Of a stretch of DNA of 64,000 nt, positions 46,101 through 54,931 are shown in pieces. The notes beneath the pieces were generated by a model, which was not told the DNA's origin, made no database searches, and saw only the letters and a program-made list of their open reading frames with translations. Numbering within the stretch: position 1 is the stretch's first letter; each line of letters begins with the position of its first letter. The stretch comes from Eretmocerus hayati (taxonomy: Eukaryota > Arthropoda > Insecta > Hymenoptera > Aphelinidae), in contig CM056743.1 of NCBI GenBank assembly GCA_029851415.1, forward strand, positions 89,502,501 through 89,566,500. Direction: 5' to 3'. A program made the translations under genes and the position numbers.

Positions 46101-47692
46101 AAACCAGTCAGCACCCTCGGCATTGGGGCAAAAAACAGGGCGGAATCGAACTTTGAGCAGTTATCTGCGCAGTGATGAGAGCACTGTGGGTTGTAGGATG
46201 TTCCAATAGACTCGAAACTCTACAGAACCCTTGATTGAGGAGTCACGTACTATCTCCGATGCCCAGAAAATTCATGACCAGTCAGCAACCTCGGCTATCG
46301 GGCCCAAAACAGGGCGGAATCGAACCTTGAGCAGTTATCTGCGCAGTTATGACGCCTTTTCGGGTTGTAGGATGTTCCAATGGAACCGAAACTCTACAGA
46401 AACTCAGACCAAGTGGTGATGTACCATTGATGATGCCCAGAGAATTGATTAGCAGTCAGCACCCTCGGCTATGGGGCCCAAAACAGGGCGAAATCGAAAT
46501 TGGGCAGTTATCTGCTCATGTATGACACCCCTGTGGGTTGCTAATAGTTCTTAGGAACCGAAACTCTACTGAACCTTAGTGAAAGTGGTTATGTACCATT
46601 GATGATGCCCAGAGAATTCAGGACCAGTCAGCGATCTCGGCTATGGGGCCCAAAACAGGGCAAAATCGAAATTTGGGCAATTATCCGCTCAGTTATGACA
46701 GCACTGTGGGATGTAGGATAGTCCAGTGGATCCGAAACTCTACAGAACCGTAGAACGAGTAGTCACGTACTATCTCCAATGCCCAGAAAATTTATCACCA
46801 GTCAGCACCCTCGGCTATCGGGCCCAAAACAGGGTGGAATTGAACCTTGAGCAGTTATCTGCGCAGTCATGACACCACTGTGGGTTGTAGGATGTTCCAA
46901 CGGACCCGGAACTCGACAGAACCCTCGATTGAGTAGACACGTACTATCCCCGATGCCCTGAGAGTTTATTCCCAGCCAGCGACCTCAGCTATGGGGCCCA
47001 AAACGGGGCGAAATCCAGATTTGAGCATGTTCCGCGTAATTATGACGCCTTTTCGGGTTGTAGGATGTTCCAATGGACCCGAAACTCCGAAGAACCCTTG
47101 ATCAATTTGTCACGTACTATCTTCGATGCCTAGAGAATTGATTACCAGTCAGCAACCTCGGCTATGGGGCCCAAGGAAGGGCGGAATCGAGCTTCGAGCA
47201 AATCTGCGCAGTTATGACACCACTGTGGGATGTAGGGTAGTCCAGTGGATCTGAAACTCTACAGAACCTTAGAACGAGTAGTCACGTACTATTTCCAATG
47301 CCCAGAGAATTCATCACCAGTCAGCACCCTCGGCTATCGGGCCCAAAACAGGGCGGAATTGAACCTTGAGCAGTTATCTAGGCAGTCATGACGCCACTGT
47401 GGGTTGTAGGATGTTCCAACGGACCCGGGACTCTACAGAACCATCGATTGAGTAGACGCGTACTATTTCCGATACCCTGAGAGTTTATTACCAGTCAGCG
47501 ACCTCGGCTTTGGGGTCCGAAGTGGGGCGGAATCCAGCTTTGAGCATGTTCCGCGCAATTATGACGCATTTTCGGGTTGTAGGATGTTCCAATGGAGCAA
47601 AAACGCTACAGAACCTTAGATCATGTGGTGATGTACCATTGATGTTGCCCGGAGAATTCATTACCAGTCAGCACCGAAACCGAGCTTTGGGC
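43140..47692 (+). repeat. Complex satellite, about 174 bp monomer, roughly 23 units
   Basis: A unit carrying CCTCGGCTATGGGGCCCAAAACAGGGCGGAATCGAGC-like sequence (positions near 43312, 43470, 43643 and onward to 47506) repeats about every 170-176 bases. It then has CAGTTATCTGCGCAGTTATGAC, GGATGTTCCAATGG, CTCTACAGAACCTTAGATCAAG and TGATGATGCCCAGAGAATT blocks. Variants fall into recognisable subtypes (see findings). Several multi-unit open frames arise because 174 is 58 codons; these are by-products, not genes. One MITE interrupts the array (43802-44226). Confidence 0.92.
43802..44226. mobile_element. 425 bp TIR element in the satellite, CA duplication
   Basis: The ends CACTGTAAGAATTCCCGGTG and its imperfect complement sit inside a satellite monomer. 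The flanking CA is duplicated (43800-43801 and 44227-44228), and removing the insert restores the monomer's ATAACCAGTCAGC. CACTG-type ends with a 2 bp duplication suit animal CACTA/EnSpm-like elements, though this is inferred. Several internal TTTTAC(C/A)-(A/G)(T/G)G phrases repeat the terminal motif. Confidence 0.75.
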
Positions 47693-48397
47693 TGTCTTGA
47701 ACCGGGGTTCTTGAGATTCATGTGCTATGGGTCCTATTCTGTCCTTACCAGACCGTCGGGTCAGTAAGTTGGGGTGCAAGGTATTCCCTGAATGATGAGT
47801 CCAAGATCTTGAATGCAGTTTAGATTTTATTCAAAGGTCAGTTATAAATCCGAGAGAGAGACTGTTACAACTGTTCTCTATTCTACTGCTTCTAATATGG
47901 TACGAGAATATCAAGGGCTGAGACTACTCGTCCTGGAATGCTGCTAATTGCGGAGTCTACGCTACGAGTTCACGTGGTCGACTGTGATTCTAGAAGCCTG
48001 ATGTACGCGGTGAGAGTCCGCGGTCGACTGTTTGAACAGAAGCCTCGATCAGCGTTCTTATGCCGCTTTCATACTCGTTCTCACATCGAGGTCAAATGCG
48101 CGTCGGCGCCTCTGTTCTCGCACCTACTCGCGTCAACGCGCTCGTTCTCGAACATTCTAGAAGGCTTCACACTGGCGCCTCTGAGTCATGGCTATCAATT
48201 CTTGCACCCGCGGTTGGTGACGCTCAGTTGCACGACATTAGAATGAATACTGCAATAGCTGGATCCCGTGTCTCTAGATCTACTCCATGACGCACAGCTA
48301 TAGATTCTTGCACGTGCGGATATACTTGCACCACATTCCATTGAATCTCGCAATACATGCAGATCGTAGGCATGGAGCTTAGACTAGCTCCATGACA
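47693..48397 (-). repeat. 3' LTR (minus-strand sense) of the tRNA-Leu element
   Basis: It begins TGTCTTGAACC and ends CCATGACA on the plus strand. It matches 57912-58598 along its whole length, with scattered substitutions and an extra 18-base stretch (about 48255-48275) absent from the other copy. Confidence 0.88.
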
Positions 48398-50103
48398 CGT
48401 TCATTGGCGCGCAACTGATCCCGGGATCAGAAAAATCATGGCTTATTTCTAAAAAAAATTACTAAACCTCTGAACAATTCGTAAAATGAATAGTATGGTA
48501 CATTCTCAATAGAACAGTCATTGAGTATACTTTTAGGAATTATAATGAATCAAACTCAATTCTGAGTAAGATTTGAATGTGAAGAACGGCCGACAAGTAT
48601 AGGCTGACAAAAAGTAATACATATACATATGGTACCATAAATATTGGCTCATTACACCGTTGTTTAACTAGTAACATATGAGATGAGGAATATTACACAT
48701 ATGATTGGTAATCTAGAGATACATCCTGAAAGGGGGAAAATTGCATAGTTCTCGATTATATCATGGTGATTTCCTTACGGGTATTATTTCGAGAGTGAGA
48801 AAATCAAATATTAATTAAGGCCTTATAATGTATAATGGGAGTATACTGTTACATATGGTAGCGTTCCTGAATCTGTATTTTGACAACAATGGAGTGACGT
48901 TATGTCGTGAGTAATCAAAATAGTAGCGTGTCTATTCAACAGGAATTTTCCTGTTATTATCACCGAGCGGTCGTTACAATAGTATTTTTGACAGGGAAGA
49001 ATGTTACTGGAAAGTTTAGGTGATTTCTCTCTCTCTCTGAAAATATTTGGTGGTCTGAATACCATTATTCCTGTCACGCGATTTTGACGCTTAATATTTT
49101 ACATATAGGTATAGTTAGAATGAAACAATTATATTCTATCTCGGTCTCCCTCTCTTATTTCATAAAATATATTTCAATATTCGATCATCAGTTCATAGAT
49201 GTTGAAGGGGAAATATTGTACGTTCAAGTCTCCTTTTTGAAATGTTGTTCTTTCGACGTATTCGCTGCCATATCTTCACAGAGATGTCTCATTAGGTGAA
49301 GGTTCTATTCTTCCTGGCGTAATAACTCCATCATTATCTGGTATTCCAAAAATCTTCTCCGTCAAAAACTCTTCTGGTGTAAAAATTCCGTCATCACTTG
49401 ATGAGCTGGTCTCGTTTGTCATAAATACCATTTCTTGGGATTCCAACTCTCCGTCCTCGTTCAGTATATTGGCTCCATCTATCATGGGTAATTTTTCCTC
49501 CACATTTCCATCCTTATCTCCTGGACCTTGGCCATTTTTCTCGAGCTTTGCCAAAATTGTATTTCCGGCACGAGGGCTTGAATTGTCTCTTTCGATTTCC
49601 ATATCTTTTGTCATCAAAATTTCTCCATCGAGAGTTGCGTTTGTATTCTAAGCCTGTGGTTGACCTATTTGTGGCATATTTATAATAATGGATTCCAGTG
49701 GATGGTTTGTCGTTGATTGATTCTCACGTCGACATGGTATGTATCCTGGAACAAGTCTTCTCATGATTAGACAAGGGAACCCCCCAGGCAAAAGACTCTT
49801 GCGATGCATAGAACAGTGATGGAGATCAATAGATAGTGAAGGCCTGAATAAATGAGGTGGGGATGTAAGTTGTCATATTTGTATTCATTCTTGTGACTGA
49901 TCTGCATGGCTACGATGCAACCTGATTGGTTTCGTTACATCCGGTTTTCATTGCATTCCATGCTTGATTTAGTTATGTCTCTCGGTGAAAATACGGTTCG
50001 AAATTCATGCTGTGACCTATAAATTGTTGAGCAGACTCGGACCACGCCTATAGTTCTCCTTGGATTTCATTTTGTCAGGGTTAGGCGAACTTCAAAGAAG
50101 GTG
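48398..50103. other. Interior of the tRNA-Leu LTR element, distal part
   Basis: No gag/pol homology. The only notable frame is the acidic one at 49276-49649 (minus). A (TC)n tract lies near 49027-49040. CCGGG at 50104-50108 is the target duplication of the nested copia element. Confidence 0.5.
49276..49649 (-). CDS. Acidic hypothetical protein with DxDG-like repeats
   Basis: The open frame begins after a stop near 49649; the first Met is at 49617 (113 codons to the stop at 49276). It is rich in Glu, Asp, Asn and Gly. It carries a recurring DG-hydrophobic pattern: LDGEIL, DKDGNVEE, NEDGELES, SDDGIFTPEEF and DNDGVITPG, spaced about 15-30 residues. The last two resemble calcium-loop (EF-hand/dockerin-like) half sites, but there is no complete 12-residue EF loop with flanking helices. 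It lies in the 3' part of the minus-strand LTR element and may be an accessory frame or chance. Function unknown. Confidence 0.3.
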
Positions 50104-50108
50104 CCGGG

Positions 50109-50408
50109 TGTTGGGGAAAGAGGTATCTTTCCATGGATCGTTGTGGACTTCTTTGATTCAATAATACTTGTTCCACTAAATAATATTTATTCAATACTTG
50201 CTCCGAGTTCCACGCTCCCTTATACATCTTTCTCTCACAACGTTCTCATCCGATTGCCGCACTTGGCGCAGCGCTTCTCCTTCGCACATATTCATATTGA
50301 TCATCTCGTGGCGCCGTCGCGAAAGTCGGTATAGCAGTTTCCTTAAACTACTACCTAATAGCTTCTGCTGATGTCAGTGTCACAGCTGAATGTACACATA
50401 TCTCAACA
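50109..50408 (-). repeat. copia 3' LTR
   Basis: A 300 bp direct repeat of 54626-54926 with a few substitutions. Minus-strand sense holds an AATAAA in GAATAAATATT. It is preceded on that strand by a short purine-rich AAGGAGG tract, a candidate polypurine tract. Confidence 0.92.
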
Positions 50409-50462
50409 CGCCTCCTTACATTCATGCTGTTACAGCTGACTTACAATCATTTCTCAGTTTCT

Positions 50463-51452
50463 CTATTTCACATTTAATAAATTTCTGAATTTCACAAACT
50501 TGACTCTTCCAAGTGCTTTAGTAAAAATGTCAGCTATGATATTCTCTGAATTAATCTTTTTCATATCAATTATGCCATCCATGTATGCTTCATTTACAGA
50601 GTGATAGTGAACTTCAATGTACTTAGAATTCTGAGTATAATTACCAAATCTAGCTATACTTATAGCACCCGAGTTATCTTCATATACGTTTACTGGCTCA
50701 TCATTGTCACAATCAAATATTTCCAAAATCCCTTTCACAAGTTTGATCTCACTAACTGCTTCTAATGAAGCAACATATTCGGCATAAGTAGAAGCTTTTG
50801 TAACACTTGTTTGTTTTCTGGATTTCCAATGAATGACGTTACCATAAAATCTTAAAGCGTAACCAGTAGTAGACGTTCTGTCTGTTGAGTCGCCTGCCCA
50901 ATCAGCATCTACATAACAATCTAGTACTTCACAACTCTCTTTTCTGGTGAATGTCAGCTTCAGGTCTTTTGTACTGTAGAGATATTTTGAAACTCTCAAA
51001 GCATACTTGAAGTGTGTCTCGTCACAACAATTTTGAAATCTACTCGAATAGTTTACACTATAGCTTATGTCTGGTCTAGTTCCAGCACTCACATATGCCA
51101 AAGCACCTATCAAATTCCTGTACCCAATATTATTCATTTCATACTCAGCTTTTTGTAATTTGAGATTTTCTTCCGTCGGTGTTTCATATGTCTTAGCATC
51201 CTGAATTCTGTATTTTCTACCAATAGATTCAATGTAACTTTCCTGATCTAAAGTCATCATTCCTGATTCTATGTCATACTCAATATTGATTTCCAAATAA
51301 CTTTTGACTTGACCCAAATCTTCCATTTTAAACTTTTCACTCAACAAATTCTTGACTCTATTGATTTTACTCTTGTTCTTACAGCAAATAAGCGACTCAT
51401 CTACGAAAATTATTATATAAATTGTCACATCCTCCAAAATCAAATCATACAA
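50463..51452 (-). pseudogene. copia RT C-terminal half and RNase H
   Basis: The first Met is at 51452, but the reading is in frame with the upstream segment across one TAG. The catalytic box reads IIIFVDESLI, where active copies have YVDD; Glu in place of the second Asp should cripple synthesis. RNase H follows: CYVDADWAGD (Asp), AEYVASLEAVSE (Glu) and YEDNSGAISIA (Asp). It ends in the usual DIFTKAL-RVKFVKFRNLL tail near 50470, just before the polypurine tract and LTR. Confidence 0.93.
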
Positions 51453-51491
51453 ACAGAAATCATATTTACTTTTCTTGAAGCCTGGTTCTTG

Positions 51492-52748
51492 CTAAAATTC
51501 TTGAAAACAATCATACCATTTCCTAGGACTTCCTTTCAATCCATAAAGTGCTTTTATAAGCTTACAAACTCTGTTCGTACCATCTTGGTAACCCTTCGGT
51601 TGCTTAATATACACCTCTGAAGTAACTTTATCATTTAGGAAAGCTGTCTGTACATCCACTTGTTCAACATAAAACCCATTTTGACAACAATAAGATGATA
51701 AGATTTTCAAAGTCATCATTTTTGCTACCGGTGAACAAATATCTTCAATCATCTCATTTTGTTGGTACCCTAAAACAACTAACCTTGCTTTGTAAACATT
51801 TCCTGGTTTCTTTGTGAATATCCATTTAACATCTAAAGCTTTTGCCTTCTCTGGCAATTCAACATATTCATAAGTTCCATTCTTTTCCAAACAAGACATT
51901 TCTTCATATGTTGCCTCTTTCCAAGATTGAGCTCCAGAACAGCTCATCGCCTCCTCAATATTCGCTGGCACATCAGCGCTACAATGATTCACATAGATTA
52001 CATTATTATATATGAAATTCTCATCTAAATTCGGCTTTCTTTGCCTAGTTGATCTCCTCAACTCTTGAACATCATTTGCTGACCTATTTTCACTTCTTCT
52101 TTCATTTTCACCTAGACAGTTTTCATCATAATTTTCAGAATCTGAGTGAGGCTCATCTTCAGAATTATTTAGACCAATACAATTTGTATCACTCTTAACA
52201 ATATTAGTATGGGCAGCAATTCTAATTTGGTTATCAATCAAAACTTTGTATCCAACATTAGTGTATCCGATTAAAATTCCTAATTCAGCCTTCTTGTCCC
52301 ATTTAGAAATCCTTCTAGCCTCTGGTATTCTAACAAAGACTTTACTTCCATACATTCTTAAATGTTTCACTTTTGGTTTTATACCAAACATAATTTCAAA
52401 AGGTGTTTTCTTTCCAAAAGTGTTTGCCAACGTTCTATTCTTAAGGTATGCTGCTGTCAGAATTACTTCAGGCCAATATCTTCTCTCAAGTTTAGCTTCA
52501 TCTAATAAACATCTAGCTATCTCCATGATGGATCTGTCATATCTCTCTGCGGTTCCATTTAATTCATGAACATAAGGTGGACATTTGTCTATTACTATAC
52601 CTTTACTTCTTGTGAAATCATAGATTCTTTTATTTAAATACTCTAACCCATTGTCACACCTCAAAGTTTTTATTTTTTCACCTGTTAAATTCTCTACCTC
52701 ATTCAAAAAGGTCACAAAACAGTCAAAAACTTCATCTTTAGTTTTCAA
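51492..52748 (-). pseudogene. copia integrase core to reverse transcriptase N-terminal half
   Basis: 418 codons. Integrase: TLRCDNGLEYL (second Asp), NGTAERYDRSIME (Glu) and the family's YGSKVFVRIPEARR and LGILIGY segments. An acidic linker with ELRRSTRQRKP follows, then RT: WKEATYEEM, VKWIFTKKPG, YKARLVVLGY, VDVQTAFLND (first catalytic Asp), YIKQPKGYQD and LIKALYGLKGSPRKWYDCF. It stops at a single TAG, and the RT continues in the same frame downstream. Confidence 0.93.
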
Positions 52749-53107
52749 ACATAGACTCTGGCTATTTTACTGTAGTCATCAATGGAACTCACAAAATATT
52801 TCTCACCATTTATACCAATAGTTGCATGAGGCCCATTGACATCTGAATGCACAATCTCTGAAATTTCTCTAGCTCTACTTCCGTTATTCAAAAAAGGAGT
52901 GTTATGCATCTTGTTCTCAATACAAGTTCTGCCCTTCAAAAAATCTGCTTCTAAATTTTCTGATATTCCTTCAAGTAATTTATTTCTGTTCCAAATATTC
53001 AAGTATTTGAAATTCACACGGCCAAGGATTCTATGCCATCTTTCTTTATCAGTCATTGTACTCACTGTATTTGCTTGAACTTCCTTCTTCATAAAGAAAC
53101 TATTCAT
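52745..53107 (-). pseudogene. copia integrase, N-terminal part
   Basis: This contains the pre-integrase WHRILGR motif (the usual His of LGH is Arg) and a partial CX2C region. The start of the DDE core follows, with EIVHSDVNGP (first Asp) and a SSIDDYSKIARVYV strand. A frameshift at about 52748 passes the reading to the next segment. Confidence 0.85.
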
Positions 53108-53174
53108 CTTGTAAAGCCTATTTTCTTTCCATGCGATTGCTATTAATTTTCTTCCTCTATTATAAATTTTTGAA

Positions 53175-54011
53175 TCATTTCCTAATGAAACTATTTCTGT
53201 CTAATTCTTTGACAAAATATACATCAGTCATTCTGATCGAAACTAACTCATTGTATACTGGGAATCTACTTAGGACTGTTCCTACTTTTGTGGCTCTCAA
53301 AAATTTTCCATCAGCAACTTTTACTCTTACTGGCTCTAGCAAATTTTTGAAATCGTAGAAATATCCCTCATTATTAATTACGTGATCGGTGCAACCATTG
53401 TCCAAAAGCCAATCAATCCTTTGAGCTGACTCATTTTCAGAATCTGTCTCTACACTGTAAGTCGATACTTGCGCGTTTACCTGCACTTTTACATTGAACG
53501 TATTGAGGCCCATATACTGTTGCTGTTGCTGCTGCTGATGTTGATACGGAGTATTTCCTCCACTACCACGATGATTATTGTAGTATCCATGAGAAGGATT
53601 GTGGCTGGCATAGTTACCGCCACCGCCGCGATAACTGCCTCGTTGTTTTCCTCTACCTCTATGGTTGTATTGGTGCACGTGCTCTCTGCCGAAGTAACGG
53701 CCGCCGCGATGATTCATGTTTCCTCTCGGTGCGCCTCTTCCTCTTTGAATAGAGTTTTGCGAATTCTTGCTTGCGCAATCTCTTGCTATGTGACCGGGCT
53801 TCCTACAAGTGGAGCAAGTTTGCTCTTGTTTCATTGTCGTATCATATGCGCTCGCTTTTGCCCCCGCGCTTTCTTCACTCGATTTTAATAAATTTTGCAT
53901 TTTAATCTTACTTTTCACGTACTCTGTTGTGCGTTCCTCTTCTGGCAATACATCAATCAGATCATCAATATGACTGGAATTTTCCGGAAATGTCCTCAGA
54001 ATATAATTCAC
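53175..54011 (-). pseudogene. copia nucleocapsid and protease
   Basis: A CCHC knuckle (CSTCRKPGHIARDC, about residues 72-85) is followed by an Arg/Gly-rich RGG-like stretch with a glutamine run. The aspartic protease site reads WLLDNGCTDHV (about residue 203). The family has D-S/T-G here; Asn instead of Ser suggests loss of activity. The frame ends at 53175 and integrase resumes in another frame. Confidence 0.88.
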
Positions 54012-54025
54012 TCCTTCTTTTTCAT

Positions 54026-54601
54026 CTACTTGTGCCCAACAGTTTTTAGTTTATTAATCATTTTCTCAAAATCACCAAAAAATTCTTCACAGTTCTCATA
54101 GTCTTTCAAACGTAACTTTTCTATTCGATTTCTTAAGACAATTTGGAGCGCCGTTGATTTGGTCAAATATAGTTCATCAAATTCTTTCATAATATCGTGG
54201 GCTTTTTCAAATTCACTCACAAACTCCAATTGTTTATTATTCATCCCACTGTAAATGTAGTTTACAGCCTCGAGATCTTGATCATCCCAATCTGCTCCAT
54301 CAGTACTCCTTTTTGCACTCGTAATCACATTGTGGCACTTCTTCGGTTTCGAGAGCATTTCGATTCTTTTTTTCCAACTACTATAGTCTTTTCCGTCAAA
54401 AACTGGCACTGTAAAATCTCCTGCCATTTCTTCTGTATTTTCACTGGGAGCTTCTTCACTTAATTCTTCAACTTTTCCACTTTCTTGGAACTCGGTTTCA
54501 CTTGTTAACGATTCTTCACTTTTTTTAGAACTTTGCGGCGTATTTTCAATTTTTTCACCAATGCCGCTTCTCATCAAATGATCAGTCGAACTTTTCCACA
54601 T
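54026..54601 (-). pseudogene. copia gag
   Basis: 191 codons starting just inside the primer binding site. An acidic Ser/Glu-rich N-terminus (residues 1-70) precedes the copia gag core (VFDGKDYSSWKKRIEML, then IMKEFDELYLTKS and LRNRIEKLRLKDY). It ends at a TAG after KTVGHK. The conserved continuation lies one frame away starting at about 54020, so one indel separates it from the nucleocapsid part. Forms particles in active relatives. Confidence 0.88.
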
Positions 54602-54616
54602 TTATAACCTTAGCAA

Positions 54617-54625
54617 CTGCTACCA
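54617..54625 (-). promoter_or_regulatory. copia primer binding site (initiator tRNA-Met)
   Basis: On the minus strand TGGTAGCAG immediately follows the LTR and is complementary to the 3' end of animal initiator tRNA-Met (...CTGCTACCA). The match is nine bases, short but in the right place and similar in length to other Ty1-type elements. Confidence 0.7.
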
Positions 54626-54926
54626 TGTTGGGAAAAGAGGTATCTTTCCATGGACCGTTGTGGACTTCTTTAATTCAATAACACTTGTTCCACTGAATAA
54701 TATTTATTCAATACTTGCTCCGAGTTCCACGCTCCCTTATACATCTTCCTCTTACAACGTTCTTATCCGATCTGCCGCACTTGGCGCAGCGCTTCTCCTT
54801 CGCACATATTCATATTCATCATCTCGTGGCGCCGTCGCCAAAGTCGGTATAGCAGTTTCCTTACACTACTACCTAATAGCTTCTGCTAATGTCAGTGTCA
54901 CAGCTGAATGTACACATATCTCAACA
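54626..54926 (-). repeat. copia 5' LTR
   Basis: The partner of 50109-50408. In minus-strand sense a TATAAG (about 54741-54736) precedes the AATAAA (54708-54703). The inner edge is followed by the primer binding site. Confidence 0.92.
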
Positions 54927-54931
54927 CCGGG

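Larger units (their letters stand above)
50109..54926 (-). mobile_element. Near full-length Ty1/copia retrotransposon, inactivated
   Basis: Two LTRs (50109-50408 and 54626-54926) with TGTTG...CAACA ends bound a gag-protease-integrase-RT-RNase H order, which is copia and not gypsy order. CCGGG duplicates on both sides (50104-50108 and 54927-54931). A primer binding site for initiator tRNA-Met abuts the 5' LTR. Frameshifts occur near 54020, 53150 and 52748, plus one in-frame TAG near 51492. The element is nested inside the tRNA-Leu LTR element. Confidence 0.94.

Noticed and set aside
43255..46419. Multiple open frames of 60-167 codons in the satellite
   Set aside because: They follow from the 174 bp (58 codon) period. 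All are variants of one repeated peptide with frequent stops, and there is no start context or domain.
48398..48425. Plus-strand orientation of the tRNA-Leu LTR element, using TGGCGCGCAAC as primer site
   Set aside because: LTR TATA and AATAAA signals and the better tRNA-Leu match at the other end all point to the minus strand.
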